In this document: in pieces, positions 1 through 8,318 of the stretch
Layout of the letters: each line of letters starts with the position of its first letter
How positions within the stretch are numbered: position 1 is the first letter of the stretch
Assembly: GCF_042432495.1 (NCBI RefSeq)
Contig: NZ_JBHLXC010000001.1
Location: 186,001-250,000, forward strand
DNA from: Pseudochelatococcus lubricantis
GTDB taxonomy: Bacteria; Pseudomonadota; Alphaproteobacteria; Rhizobiales; Beijerinckiaceae
Direction: 5' to 3'
Length of the DNA stretch: 64,000 bases
The notes under the pieces: generated by a model
Seen by the model: only the letters and a program-made list of their open reading frames with translations
Told to the model about the DNA's origin: nothing
Databases searched by the model: none
Made by a program: the position numbers and the translations under genes

Positions 1-416
1 AGGCGTCGCCCGGCTACATCGTGCCGCGCATCCAGGCGCTGGCGATGAACGAGGCGGCGCGTCTCGTCGAGGAGGGCGTGGCAAGCGCGGAAGATGTCGA
101 CAAGGCTGTGACCTACGGCTTCGGCCTGCGTTTCGCGGTGCTCGGCCTGCTCGAATTCATCGATTGGGGTGGCGGCGACATCCTCTATTACGCGAGCAAT
201 TATCTGGCGCAGGCGTTCGACGACGACAGGTTCGCGCCGCCCGGCATCGTGCGTGAGAACATGGAGGCGGGCCGGATCGGCCTCAAATCCGGGGCGGGCT
301 TTTTCGACTACGCCGGGGTCGATGTCGATGCGTATCGCCGCCGGCGCATGGCGGCGTTCGTCAGCGCGCTCGGCGCGAACGGGCTGCTGCGGCCGCCGGC
401 GGCGAACGAGACCTGA
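1..416 (+). CDS. 3-hydroxyacyl-CoA dehydrogenase, C-terminal part
   Basis: This is the last ~137 codons of a gene that begins before the window. The visible part matches the C-terminal helical domain (3HCDH) of 3-hydroxyacyl-CoA dehydrogenases: it opens with the conserved SPGYIVPRIQ run, continues with NEAARLVEEGVAS and a DKAVTYGFGLRF segment, and ends with GLKSGAGFFDY, which is the usual family ending. Such enzymes oxidise a 3-hydroxyacyl-CoA to the 3-ketoacyl-CoA with NAD. The NAD-binding half lies outside the window, so substrate class (for example 3-hydroxybutyryl-CoA) cannot be set. It ends one base before the end of the convergent MarR gene. Beta-oxidation fits the acyl-CoA ligases nearby. 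Confidence 0.88.
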   Translation, partial: ASPGYIVPRIQALAMNEAARLVEEGVASAEDVDKAVTYGFGLRFAVLGLLEFIDWGGGDILYYASNYLAQAFDDDRFAPPGIVRENMEAGRIGLKSGAGFFDYAGVDVDAYRRRRMAAFVSALGANGLLRPPAANET

Positions 417-920
417 TCAGCCGCCCAGGTTCCGGGTGTTCTGCAATATCCGATGCAGGATGGCGACGAAGTGACGGTATTCGCTTTCGTCGATACCGTC
501 GAACATCTGCCGGAACATCTTGTACATGTTCGGCCACAACTGCTCGAAGGCGGCGCGTCCCTCGGCCGTGATGGTAATATCACGGATGCGCATGTCCTCC
601 GGACGCGGGGTGCGGCGGATGTATCCTTGCGCCTCCAGCGAGTCGAGCGTGCGGCTCATGCTCGACTGCTCGGTGACGGCGAATACCGACAGTTCGTTGA
701 TCGTCAGCGACGGCGCGACGGAGAGGATGGCGAGCACCCGCATCTTCACCGTCGTGATGCCGAGCGCCTTCAGCTCGTCCGACAGGCTGGCGTTCCAGCG
801 CGCGATGACGCGGTTCATCAGGTAGGGCGCGAACTGGTTCAGGCCGATCTCGCCGATGGTCGGCAAGACCGTGTCATCCTCCTGCGAACGAAGAACTGTT
901 CCCGCAAACCGATCCTGCAT
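417..920 (-). CDS. MarR-family transcriptional regulator
   Basis: A 167-residue protein with the MarR winged-helix layout: an N-terminal helix (NQFAPYLMNRVIARWN), recognition region around residues 70-95 (LTINELSVFAVTEQSSMSRTLDSLE), then the wing (GYIRRTPRPEDMRIRDITIT) and a C-terminal dimer helix. MarR proteins are dimeric repressors that usually respond to an aromatic acid or its CoA thioester. It faces the composite palindromic repeat and the acyl-CoA ligase at 1178-2809, so it may control degradation genes here, but no operator is obvious. The ribosome site before the ATG at 920 is weak (GGAAG), so the start is less certain than the family call. Confidence 0.88.
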   Translation of the reverse strand: MQDRFAGTVLRSQEDDTVLPTIGEIGLNQFAPYLMNRVIARWNASLSDELKALGITTVKMRVLAILSVAPSLTINELSVFAVTEQSSMSRTLDSLEAQGYIRRTPRPEDMRIRDITITAEGRAAFEQLWPNMYKMFRQMFDGIDESEYRHFVAILHRILQNTRNLGG

Positions 921-944
921 AGATGCCCGCTTCCACTGACCTTA

Positions 945-1090
945 GAGCGCGTTCCGATCAGATGGAATCATCTGATCGGAACGCGCTCAAAATAAGGAAC
1001 CTGGTATCTGTCCTGTCTCAACGTAAACAGGACAGATACCAGGTTGCCTGAGCGCCATCCGGCCCGGGACGGTCGGATGATTCCATCCGA
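945..1090. repeat. Composite palindromic intergenic element, copy 1
   Basis: Two stem-loops lie side by side. Module B (945-988) has perfect 19-bp arms starting GAGCGCGTTCCGATCAGAT around a 6-nt loop. Module A (998-1045) has perfect 19-bp arms AACCTGGTATCTGTCCTGT around a 10-nt loop. The spacer is AAAATAAGG. A third small palindrome (1073-1090) repeats the core of B. The same modules recur at 4552, 17051, 21534 and 36766, so this is a dispersed repeat family (rhizobial mosaic or palindromic repeat type) and not a local terminator only. Both hairpins would form in RNA from either strand. It separates the MarR gene from the ligase gene that ends at 1178. Confidence 0.85.
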
Positions 1091-1177
1091 TGGACGAGCG
1101 CCCTGACGAGACTGATATGGCAGCATTTTCGAGCCTGCACAATCGTCATCGGCACGGGCGCGTTGCGGCGGATGTTC

Positions 1178-2809
1178 TCAGCGGCGCACCTGATAGCCCG
1201 CTTCTTCCCTGTCCCAGACGCCGGGCACGCGCCCTTCATCGCGCAGGGCGAACTTGCGGATCTTGCCGTTTTCCGTGAGCGGCATCTCCGCCACGACCCG
1301 CACGAAGCGCGGCACCGCGAAATAGGGCAGCTTGCCCTCGCAATGCATGACGATATCGAGCGGCGACAGGGCATTGGCCTGCTTGAGGACCACGGCGACG
1401 GCCACCTCGTCCTCGCCGAGTTCCGATGGCAGCGGATAGGCCGCGCAGGCCTCGATGGCCGGGTGGGCGAGCAGCGTCTGCTCCACCTCCCACGACGAGA
1501 TGTTCTCGCCCCGCCGCCGGATGGCGTCCTTGGTGCGGTCGATGAAGCGGTAGTGGCCGTCCTTCTCGCGCACGACCCTGTCGCCGGTGTGGAACCACAG
1601 GTTGCGCCACGCTTCCACCGTCTTGTCGGGCATGCCGAAATAGCCCGTGGCGAAGGCGAAGGGTTCGAGCGCACGCAGGATCAGCTCACCCGCCTCACCG
1701 TCCGGCACGGGCGTATCGTCCTCGTCGACGACGCGCGCCTCCATGCCGTCGATCAGGTAGCCCATGGTGCCGGGATGGTCGGAGGGGATCGGACTGCCGA
1801 AGACGAAATTCGTTTCCGTGGAGCCATAGGCGTCGAGCAGCGGCACGCCGAAGCGCTCCTGAAACGGACCGTGGAACCGGCCGGGAACGCCGCCGCCAAG
1901 CGCCGCGCGGATGGCATGGTCGCGGTCGCCGGGCTCGGGCGGGCGCGAGAGCAGGATGGCCGCCATCGCCCCGAGCAGATAGGTGACGGTGGCGCCGTGC
2001 TCGCGCGCGCTGTTCCAGAAGCCCGACGCCGAAAACTTCGGCAGGATGACAAAGCGGCAACCGTGCAGCAGCGCCTGAAAGAAGGTGTTGAGCGCGTTGG
2101 TGTGGAACAGCGGCAGGGTGGTGAACAGCACGTCGTCCGCCGTCAGGCCGAAAGCTCTGCCGGTGTTGACGCCCCACCAGAACATCTGCGCATGCGGGCA
2201 GCAGACGCCCTTCGACGGCCCCGTGGTGCCGGAGGTGTAGAGGATGGCGATCGTGTCGCCGGGTCGCAGCGCCGCCGCCTCCGCGCGCTCGCCGGGCACG
2301 GGCAGCGGCTGCAGCGCCAGCCCCTTGCCGGTGGTGTCCTGCGTGCCGTCGAGCGTCCAGATGAGGTCCGGCACCGGCCCGCCCGCCTCGATGCCCGACT
2401 GCAGGGAGGGCAGCAATGCATGGTCGATGACCAGCAGCTTCGCGCCGGAATTCGTCAGGATATGCGCAAGCTGCACGCCCTTCGAGGCCGTGTTGATCGG
2501 CACGGCGATGGCGCCGAGCCAGGCGCAGCCGAGAAAAACCTGCAGGAACTCAAGCCGGTTGGCGGCCATGATCGCAACCCGGTCGCCCCTCGCGATGCCG
2601 GCGTCGAGCAGTGCGCCCGCGGATGCCGCCGCGAGCTGCTCGACTTGCGCGAAGCTCAGCGTCGTATCCGCGAAAGTGACGAACGGCCGCTCGCCGAGAG
2701 CAGCCGCCCGGCGGGCGAGAAGGATCGGCAGGGTGCGTTCCGCAGGCATAAACTCGTCCGCGAGTGCCGCTCCGGCCGGCAGTGCAGGATTGCTGTTCGG
2801 ATTGCTCAA
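1178..2809 (-). CDS. AMP-forming acyl-CoA ligase (ANL superfamily)
   Basis: A 543-residue ligase that would activate a carboxylic acid to its CoA thioester via an acyl-adenylate. Visible motifs: phosphate loop YTSGTTGPSKG (191-201), adenine-binding YGSTE (328-332), WFHTGD, the hinge segment DRTKDAIRRRGENIS and the C-terminal ENGKIRK carrying the catalytic lysine. Overall wording, including LLGAMAAILLSRPP, resembles crotonobetaine/carnitine-CoA ligase relatives (CaiC-like), but substrate is not readable. The start is TTG at 2807-2809, chosen because GGGAGG lies just upstream at a good distance and homologous sequence begins early; the first ATG would lose 20 residues. It is divergent from the second ligase at 2937. 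Confidence 0.9.
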   Translation of the reverse strand: MSNPNSNPALPAGAALADEFMPAERTLPILLARRAAALGERPFVTFADTTLSFAQVEQLAAASAGALLDAGIARGDRVAIMAANRLEFLQVFLGCAWLGAIAVPINTASKGVQLAHILTNSGAKLLVIDHALLPSLQSGIEAGGPVPDLIWTLDGTQDTTGKGLALQPLPVPGERAEAAALRPGDTIAILYTSGTTGPSKGVCCPHAQMFWWGVNTGRAFGLTADDVLFTTLPLFHTNALNTFFQALLHGCRFVILPKFSASGFWNSAREHGATVTYLLGAMAAILLSRPPEPGDRDHAIRAALGGGVPGRFHGPFQERFGVPLLDAYGSTETNFVFGSPIPSDHPGTMGYLIDGMEARVVDEDDTPVPDGEAGELILRALEPFAFATGYFGMPDKTVEAWRNLWFHTGDRVVREKDGHYRFIDRTKDAIRRRGENISSWEVEQTLLAHPAIEACAAYPLPSELGEDEVAVAVVLKQANALSPLDIVMHCEGKLPYFAVPRFVRVVAEMPLTENGKIRKFALRDEGRVPGVWDREEAGYQVRR

Positions 2810-2936
2810 TCGTCCCTCCCGGACCTTGCGTCCGCGCTCAATTGTTGGTGTCCGTGCACGATATTATATATTTAAAATTTTTGAAATACCCTCTATCGTC
2901 GCCACAACCAGAGCATCCGACAACCGGAGGGGAACC
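2810..2936. promoter_or_regulatory. Divergent promoter region between two acyl-CoA ligases
   Basis: This 127-bp gap holds the promoters of both ligases. Its centre (about 2860-2886) is strikingly AT-rich in a GC-rich background and contains an 18-bp imperfect palindrome, ATTTAAAATTTTTGAAAT, at about 2870-2887. It could be an operator or simply the melting regions of two back-to-back promoters. It only loosely resembles the TTTNAGCTNAAA motif found before the AraC genes, so I do not assign it to the same regulator. Confidence 0.45.
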
Positions 2937-4553
2937 ATGGCTTCGATCGCGTCTCCATTCGCGGCTTTCGCCGCATCCGTGCTGCGCACGCCTGACGCGC
3001 CGTTTCTGACTGCGCCGGCGAGCGCGGGGTTGAGCTACGCGCCGGACGGCTTCCGCATCACCTATGGTGCGCTTTTCGCCGAGGTAGAGCAGCTGCGGGC
3101 GCGCTACCGGGCCGCGGGCTACGGGCGGGGAACGCGCGTCGCGCTGCTGCTGGACAACCGGCCGGATTTCTTCGCGCACTGGCTGGCGCTCAATGCGCTC
3201 GGTGCGTCCATCGTGCCGCTCAATCCCGATCTGCGGGCGGACGAAATGACGTTCCAGCTCTCGCTGTCGCGGGCGCAACTCCTCGTCGCCGCGCGCGAAC
3301 GCATGGAGGGCATGCGCGGCGTCGATCTGGCGCAGGCGCGTCTGATCGACGCCGGCGACGCCATTCCCGCCGCGCAGGCCGACATCCGGGACGCGGCGGA
3401 GCCGGTGGAGGACGACGAATGCGCGCTGCTCTTCACCTCCGGCAGCACAGGCCGGCCCAAAGGATGCATCCTCTCGAACCGCTATTTCATGCAGCTCTCC
3501 GAATGGTACGTGACGCAGGGCGGCATCGCCTCCCTGACACCGGGCGAGGAGGTCGTGCTGACGCCGCTGCCCATGTTCCACATGAACGCGCTCGGCTGCA
3601 GCGCGGTCGGCATGATGCGCATCGGCGGCGCGGTGGTACCGCTCGACCGGTTCTCCGCCCGCCGCTGGTGGGCAAGCGTGGCGGACAGCGGCGCGACGGT
3701 GGTGCATTGCCTCGGCGTCATTCCCGCCATCCTGCTGGAACTGCCTGTCTCGCCCGATGAGCGCCGCCATCAGGTAAAGTTCGCGTTGGCGCCGGGGGTC
3801 GACACGAACCACCGCGCGGCCTTCGAGGCGCGTTACGGCATCCCCATCGTCGAGGCATGGGCGATGACGGAAACGGGCGGCGCCGCCGTCACCTCGACCG
3901 CAGGCGAGGGCAGTGCCTTCGGTCCACGCTGCATCGGCAGGCCTGTGCCCTCCATGGACTATCGCCTTGTCGACGATGCCGGCGCCGATGTCGCGCCCGG
4001 TCAGCCGGGGGAACTGCTGGTGCGCGCCCGTGGCAGCAATCCCCGGCGGGGTTTTTTCAGCGGCTACCTCGACGATCCGCAGGCGACGGAGGACGCATGG
4101 GCGGACGGCTGGTTTCACACCGGTGATGTCGTCCATGGCGATGACAAGGGATTGCTGTATTTCTTCGACCGCAAGAAAAGCATCGTCCGCCGCAGCGGCG
4201 AGAACATCGCCGTGCTGGAGGTCGAATCCGCGCTCAACCGGCTGCCGGGCGTCGAAACCAGCGCCGTCGCGCCTGTGCCCGATCCGCTGCGCGGGGAGGA
4301 GGTGTTCGCCTTCATCGTCGCGGCGGGATCGGGAGCGCGGGATATCGCGCTCGCGCAGGCCATCCTCGAACAGGTGTCGCAGACGCTGGCCTATCACAAG
4401 CTGCCCGGCTACATCGCCTTCGTCGACGCCCTGCCGCTCGCCGCAACCCGCAAACTCGCACGCGGCGTCATCAAGGAAAACGCCGCGCATGCCGTCGAAG
4501 GCGGCTCGGCCTTCGACTTGCGGGTGCTTAAGGGCGCGTTCCGGGCCCGTTAG
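2937..4553 (+). CDS. AMP-forming acyl-CoA ligase (ANL superfamily)
   Basis: A 538-residue second ligase, only distantly similar to its divergent neighbour. Motifs: phosphate loop LFTSGSTGRPKG (165-176), AWAMTETGG (adenine site), WFHTGD, and FDRKKSIVRRSGENIAVLEVE. In place of the usual NGK before the catalytic lysine it has AATRKLARG, so the C-terminal lysine is likely the one in TRK. The ATG at 2937 has GGAGGGG eight bases upstream. The TAG stop is the first part of a palindromic repeat (4552-4597), which may have replaced the original end of the gene. It probably activates an intermediate or an analogue of the substrate handled by the ligase at 1178-2809. Confidence 0.9.
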   Translation: MASIASPFAAFAASVLRTPDAPFLTAPASAGLSYAPDGFRITYGALFAEVEQLRARYRAAGYGRGTRVALLLDNRPDFFAHWLALNALGASIVPLNPDLRADEMTFQLSLSRAQLLVAARERMEGMRGVDLAQARLIDAGDAIPAAQADIRDAAEPVEDDECALLFTSGSTGRPKGCILSNRYFMQLSEWYVTQGGIASLTPGEEVVLTPLPMFHMNALGCSAVGMMRIGGAVVPLDRFSARRWWASVADSGATVVHCLGVIPAILLELPVSPDERRHQVKFALAPGVDTNHRAAFEARYGIPIVEAWAMTETGGAAVTSTAGEGSAFGPRCIGRPVPSMDYRLVDDAGADVAPGQPGELLVRARGSNPRRGFFSGYLDDPQATEDAWADGWFHTGDVVHGDDKGLLYFFDRKKSIVRRSGENIAVLEVESALNRLPGVETSAVAPVPDPLRGEEVFAFIVAAGSGARDIALAQAILEQVSQTLAYHKLPGYIAFVDALPLAATRKLARGVIKENAAHAVEGGSAFDLRVLKGAFRAR

Positions 4554-4597
4554 AGCGCGTTCCGATCAGATGGAATCGTCTGATCGAAAAGCGCTCT
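4552..4597. repeat. Composite palindromic element, module B only (copy 2)
   Basis: Arms begin AGAGCGCGTTCCGATCAGA and return as TCTGATCGAAAAGCGCTCT, with a few mismatches, around an 8-nt loop. It carries the TAG that ends the ligase gene. The hairpin lies between that gene and the convergent FAD oxidoreductase gene (ends at 4624), so it may serve as a shared transcript end. Confidence 0.8.
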
Positions 4598-4623
4598 GGC
4601 CCGGCAGGCGCGCCGGCTTTTCA

Positions 4624-6204
4624 TCAGTCCAGCGCCTTGCCGAGCAGGTATCCGGAGCCGCCGCCGAGGCCCGGGCCCGGATGGGTGGCCGCGCCGATGT
4701 GGTAGAGGCTGCGCACATGGGTCGCGTGGTTGATTGTGGTGCCGAGCGGTCGCCAGATGAAGAATTGGTCGATGCCGCAATACCCGCCGTAGGGGTCGCC
4801 GCCGACCAGATTGACGTTCAGCGCTTCGAGATCGGCGGGTGAATAGCTCTTGCGTGCGATGACCGCGCTGTCGAAATTCTCGATGTGCCGGCGCAGGATG
4901 GCCTCGACACGATCGGCGAACCGCTCGCGGATCGCGTCGGTCCAGCGGCCGTCGCTTTCCGTCGCGATTTCGCCGGCGGCATCGCCCTTGATGCGGCGCG
5001 GTGCTTCGGGCAATTGCAGCCAGAGGATGGCCTGTCCCTCAGGTGCGCGGCCGGGATCGAGCGCCGTCGGCTGGCCGACGCAGATGGTCGGCACGGCCGG
5101 CAGCAGGCCGCGCTCGGCCTCGTTGGCGGCGCGGGACACACCGTCGAGCCCGGGTGTCAGGTGGATCAGCGCTACGTCGTCGAGCCCGGCGCCCTTCCAT
5201 TTCGGTTTTTCGCGCAAGGCGTAGTGGATTTGCATGTCGCCCTTGCCGTAGCGGTAGCGGGCTACACCTTCGGTCACCGCCTGTGGAACGGGCTGGCCGG
5301 CCAGCAGCTTGCCGTAGAGCTGGGACGGCGCGACCGAACAGATGACGCCCTTCGCGGCGGTGAGCGTCCCGCCATCGGCGAGGCGTACGCCCCGGGCGGT
5401 GTTGGCGCCGTCCACCGTCACGCTGATGACCTCCGCGTCGGTGCGCACGGTGCCGCCCTGTTCGGCGATCAGCCCCTCGAAAGCGCGCACGGCGTTGATC
5501 GCGCCGCCCCGGACGATCGGCGCTCCCGCCGCCTCCAGCGCGAAGCCGATGACCTTGACCATCTCGCCCGAATAGGTGCTCTCGGGGTTCAGCCCGCAAT
5601 GCAGCACCCAGGGCGCGAAAAGGCCCTGCACGAGGTCCGACCGGTAGCGCGTTTCGAGATAGGGCCGGGCAGGGATGAGTGCCTCGCCGAAAAAGGCGGC
5701 CAGGCCGCGCAGGCCGCGCTTCCATGCCTCTCTTGCGACCGTCTTCAGCATGTCGAGCGACCACAGCCGCCCGCCGAGCAGGCCGAAGACGAAGCCGGCA
5801 TCGGCGCCGAAACGGTCCATTTCCTGCTGGAAGGCTTCTCCATCCGCCGGATTGGCGGCGGTGAAGGCAGCGATGTTCCCGGCCCTGTCCGTGCTCAGCA
5901 CGAGATGGCGCCCGTCGGGCAGCACAACCGCCGTGGGGTTCCGCGTGTTGCAGAACTCCAGCCCATGCCGGGCAAGATCGGCGCCGATGGCGGCGTAGGC
6001 CGGCGACGTGGTGAACAGAACGAAAGTTGTTGCCATCACGTCGTGGATGAAGCCGGGCGCGGTGATCGCCTCGGTGCGCAGGCAGCCTCCCGCGGCCGCC
6101 TCGCGCTCCAGCACCAGCACCCTGTTGCCCTTCTTGCCCAGCATCGCAGCGGCGACGAGGGCGTTGATGCCGCCCCCGACGATGATATAGTCCGCGTCGG
6201 CCAT
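4624..6204 (-). CDS. FAD-dependent oxidoreductase, phytoene-desaturase (CrtI)-like
   Basis: A 526-residue flavoprotein. The N-terminus has the dinucleotide-binding beta-alpha-beta fold, IIVGGGINALVAAAMLGKKG then VLVLERE (residues 7-35), followed by GGCLRTE typical of the CrtI/amine-oxidase group. The C-terminus has the second FAD contact, GAATHPGPGLGGGSGYLLGKA. Relatives with this ending are annotated as NAD(P)/FAD-dependent oxidoreductases of unknown substrate; many act on isoprenoids, but a role in aromatic degradation is possible. The start at 6204 has AGGAGAG upstream. It lies 28 bp after the cyclase-family gene and is probably co-transcribed with it. Confidence 0.82.
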   Translation of the reverse strand: MADADYIIVGGGINALVAAAMLGKKGNRVLVLEREAAAGGCLRTEAITAPGFIHDVMATTFVLFTTSPAYAAIGADLARHGLEFCNTRNPTAVVLPDGRHLVLSTDRAGNIAAFTAANPADGEAFQQEMDRFGADAGFVFGLLGGRLWSLDMLKTVAREAWKRGLRGLAAFFGEALIPARPYLETRYRSDLVQGLFAPWVLHCGLNPESTYSGEMVKVIGFALEAAGAPIVRGGAINAVRAFEGLIAEQGGTVRTDAEVISVTVDGANTARGVRLADGGTLTAAKGVICSVAPSQLYGKLLAGQPVPQAVTEGVARYRYGKGDMQIHYALREKPKWKGAGLDDVALIHLTPGLDGVSRAANEAERGLLPAVPTICVGQPTALDPGRAPEGQAILWLQLPEAPRRIKGDAAGEIATESDGRWTDAIRERFADRVEAILRRHIENFDSAVIARKSYSPADLEALNVNLVGGDPYGGYCGIDQFFIWRPLGTTINHATHVRSLYHIGAATHPGPGLGGGSGYLLGKALD

Positions 6205-6232
6205 CCCTCGCTCTCCTGATCTGATCTATGGC

Positions 6233-7054
6233 TCAGCCGCGCGGAACCAGCGCGATGGCGCGCACCGGGCTGCCGGTGCCGCCGACAATCTTGAGCGGCG
6301 TCACCACAAGCAGCGCGCCTGTCGCGGGCAACCTGTCTAGATTGACAAGGCTCGCGAGGCCATAGCTGCCGACGCCGAGCAGCAGGTTGTGCGCGGGGAA
6401 CGGCGGATCGAACGTGGCGGCGTTGCCCGCATCGGTGCCGACGCATTCCGTGCCGAAGCCGAGCACGCCCTTCTCCACCAGGTACTGCACCGCGTCGACG
6501 CTGGGGCCGGGCGTGTGGGAGCCGTTGTCGTCGGTGTTGAGGAACGCCTCGGTGCTGCTGTTGCGCGGGTACCAGTCCGAGCGCAGCAGCACCCACGCGC
6601 CCTTAGGGATGGCGCCGTGTTCCGCCTCCCAGCCCCTGATGTCGTCGGCGCTGAGCAGGAAATCGGGATCGGCGGCCACTTCCTGCGAGCGGTCGATCAC
6701 GACGGCGGGTGCCACGAAGTGCTGTACCGGCACGGTGTCCGTGGTGTTGTCCGGCAAGTCCTTGCCGGAAACCCAGTGCGAGGGCGCATCGAAATGGGTG
6801 CCGGTATGTTCGCCAAGCTCCAGCCAGTTCCAGGCCCACCAGGGCCCGTCCTGATCGTAGGCGGAGATCTTGTGGATCGCGACCTTGGGCGTATTCCGCG
6901 CGAAATCCGGCGGCAGATGCAGGATCGGCGTATCCGGGCCGAGCGTAGCCGTGAGGTCGACGATCTCTATCGTGCCCGCGGTGAGGGCGGCTGCGAGATC
7001 GGCCAGGTTCCGTTGCGCCGGGGTCTGCCGAGTGTTGTCTTGCTGCGTGCTCAT
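6233..7054 (-). CDS. Cyclase-family metal-dependent hydrolase (isatin hydrolase / kynurenine formamidase type)
   Basis: A 273-residue protein of the cyclase family (PF04199). The signature H-x-G-T-H-x-D-x-P-x-H is complete (His83, His87, Asp89, His93); the histidines and aspartate bind Mn or Zn in characterised members. The following HWVSGKDLPDN and FVAPAVVIDRS segments are like isatin hydrolases, which open the isatin ring to isatinate; kynurenine formamidases share the fold. Given a StyA/indole-type monooxygenase nearby, isatin or a related lactam is a reasonable substrate guess, but that is inference. Start supported by AGAGGTGG. Divergent from the AraC gene at 7326. Confidence 0.85.
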   Translation of the reverse strand: MSTQQDNTRQTPAQRNLADLAAALTAGTIEIVDLTATLGPDTPILHLPPDFARNTPKVAIHKISAYDQDGPWWAWNWLELGEHTGTHFDAPSHWVSGKDLPDNTTDTVPVQHFVAPAVVIDRSQEVAADPDFLLSADDIRGWEAEHGAIPKGAWVLLRSDWYPRNSSTEAFLNTDDNGSHTPGPSVDAVQYLVEKGVLGFGTECVGTDAGNAATFDPPFPAHNLLLGVGSYGLASLVNLDRLPATGALLVVTPLKIVGGTGSPVRAIALVPRG

Positions 7055-7325
7055 GTTCCACCTCTTTGTGATTTCTGGGTTTCTGGCGATTTCGAGGAAT
7101 CCCGGCCTCTTTCCGCCGACCCGTTGCAGTTGAAAGCATATCCGGAAAACCGGGCAAGGAAAGATATTTTATATTCAAAGCATCTGTCGGGATCGAGAGC
7201 CGTCAGATGCGGGCGGGTGAGTGCACAAACTGCTTGTCAGCCGTCGACGCGCACTATAAATTTAAGCTTAAACAATATGACGGGAACATCTTTTACATCG
7301 GGATATAACGGGGAGGCAGCCGCCT
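7055..7325. promoter_or_regulatory. Divergent promoter region, cyclase gene / AraC regulator
   Basis: A 271-bp gap. It contains a 7-bp-arm inverted repeat (GCATCTG at 7180-7186, CAGATGC at 7204-7210), an AT-rich patch at 7163-7178 (possible promoter of the cyclase gene), and the AraC-linked palindrome at 7260-7273. No reading frame of note. Confidence 0.6.
7260..7273. promoter_or_regulatory. AraC-linked palindromic operator, copy 1
   Basis: ATTTAAGCTTAAAC sits 52 bp before the AraC gene at 7326, preceded by TATAAA and followed by AATATG. The same core with the same flanks (TATA to its left, TATG to its right) occurs before the second AraC gene at 15979, and a reversed copy lies at 15922. Conservation at three promoters supports a shared regulator site. 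Confidence 0.62.
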
Positions 7326-8297
7326 ATGGCTTCGGAACGCCCTCTTGCCCGCTATGCACGCTTCAGCACCACGGCCGTGGATGAAGCCAGGGAGCAGGTT
7401 GCAAAGGTTTACTGCGATCATCGTCTTGACCTTCTCGGTGGCGCACGCCGGCTCGGTGCCTGGCAGAACATGGCGCGCCTGGGTTCGATGAGCGTCGGCG
7501 CGATGAGCTACGGCGCCGACGTGGAGATCGCCCCCGGCCGGCTCGGGGATTTCTATCTCCTGATGCTGCCCTATGCCGGCGCGGCAGACATTCAGCACGG
7601 CCGGCGGCAGGCAGTTGCGACAAGCCATTGCGGCACTTTGCTCAATCCCGACGATCCAACGCGCATGCGCTGGTCCGCGGATTGCGACAAGCTCATGGTG
7701 CGCATCGACCGGCAGGCGCTGGAGCGGCAGCTCTCCGGCATGTTGGGCGGCGCCCCGGCCAGGGGCATCTCCTTCGATCTCGCCATGCCGCTGCGCGGCG
7801 CGATGGCGCGGTGGTGGCGCACCGTCGGCCTGCTGGCCGAGGATCTCGATGCATCGCCGCATGGCCGTGCCTCCCTCGCTGTCAGCCTGTACGAATCCCT
7901 GCTGCTCGTGAGCTTGCTGGAGCACCAGCCCAGCAATTACAGCGATCGCCTTTCCGCCCGCTGCGCCGGCATCGCGCCGCGCCACGTACGCAACGTCGAG
8001 GCCTATATCGAGGCCAATGCCGACAAGCCCCTCACCATCGACGACCTCGTGGCCGTCAGCGGCGTGAGCAGCCGCGCGCTGTTTGAGGGCTTCCGCCGCT
8101 TTCGCGGCGTCTCGCCTCTCGCCTACGTTCGCACGGTGCGCATGCGTATGGTGCGTGAACGGCTGCTCAATCCGCAGGACGGCGACACCGTCACCTCCGT
8201 CGCCACCGACTGGGGCTTCTACCAGCTCGGCCGCTTCGCCGCGCAATACCGGCAGATGTTCGGCGAAACGCCGTCCCAGACCTTGCGCCGGTGCTGA
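7326..8297 (+). CDS. AraC-family transcriptional regulator
   Basis: A 323-residue activator-type regulator. The N-terminal two thirds resemble the AraC-binding-like domain found in XylS/FeaR-type regulators of aromatic degradation (motif WQNMARLGSMSVGAMSYGADVEI). The C-terminal ~105 residues are the double helix-turn-helix: HVRNVEAYIEAN, LTIDDLVAVSGVSSRALFEGF, RFRGVSPLAYV, and the second helix pair TVTSVATDWGFYQLGRFAAQY. Start has GGGGAGG upstream. It is about 40% alike by eye to the second AraC protein (16041), including the exact ending PSQTLRR, so the two look like paralogues. It is convergent with the SDR gene. Confidence 0.92.
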   Translation: MASERPLARYARFSTTAVDEAREQVAKVYCDHRLDLLGGARRLGAWQNMARLGSMSVGAMSYGADVEIAPGRLGDFYLLMLPYAGAADIQHGRRQAVATSHCGTLLNPDDPTRMRWSADCDKLMVRIDRQALERQLSGMLGGAPARGISFDLAMPLRGAMARWWRTVGLLAEDLDASPHGRASLAVSLYESLLLVSLLEHQPSNYSDRLSARCAGIAPRHVRNVEAYIEANADKPLTIDDLVAVSGVSSRALFEGFRRFRGVSPLAYVRTVRMRMVRERLLNPQDGDTVTSVATDWGFYQLGRFAAQYRQMFGETPSQTLRRC

Positions 8298-8318
8298 CAC
8301 GGACCGCCGGCGGCGGGA

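Noticed and set aside
945..1045. Insertion sequence ends or a transposon remnant
   Set aside because: The palindromes recur as short non-coding units with no transposase, no target-site duplication and no paired long inverted ends, so they fit a dispersed intergenic repeat better.
1163..2875. A long plus-strand open frame opposite the first acyl-CoA ligase
   Set aside because: Arg/Gly/Asp-rich shadow without motifs; the minus strand has every ANL motif in order.
2870..2887. A fourth copy of the AraC-linked operator between the two ligase genes
   Set aside because: The palindrome there is longer, lacks the AGCT core and matches only in A/T runs, which are expected in any AT-rich promoter.
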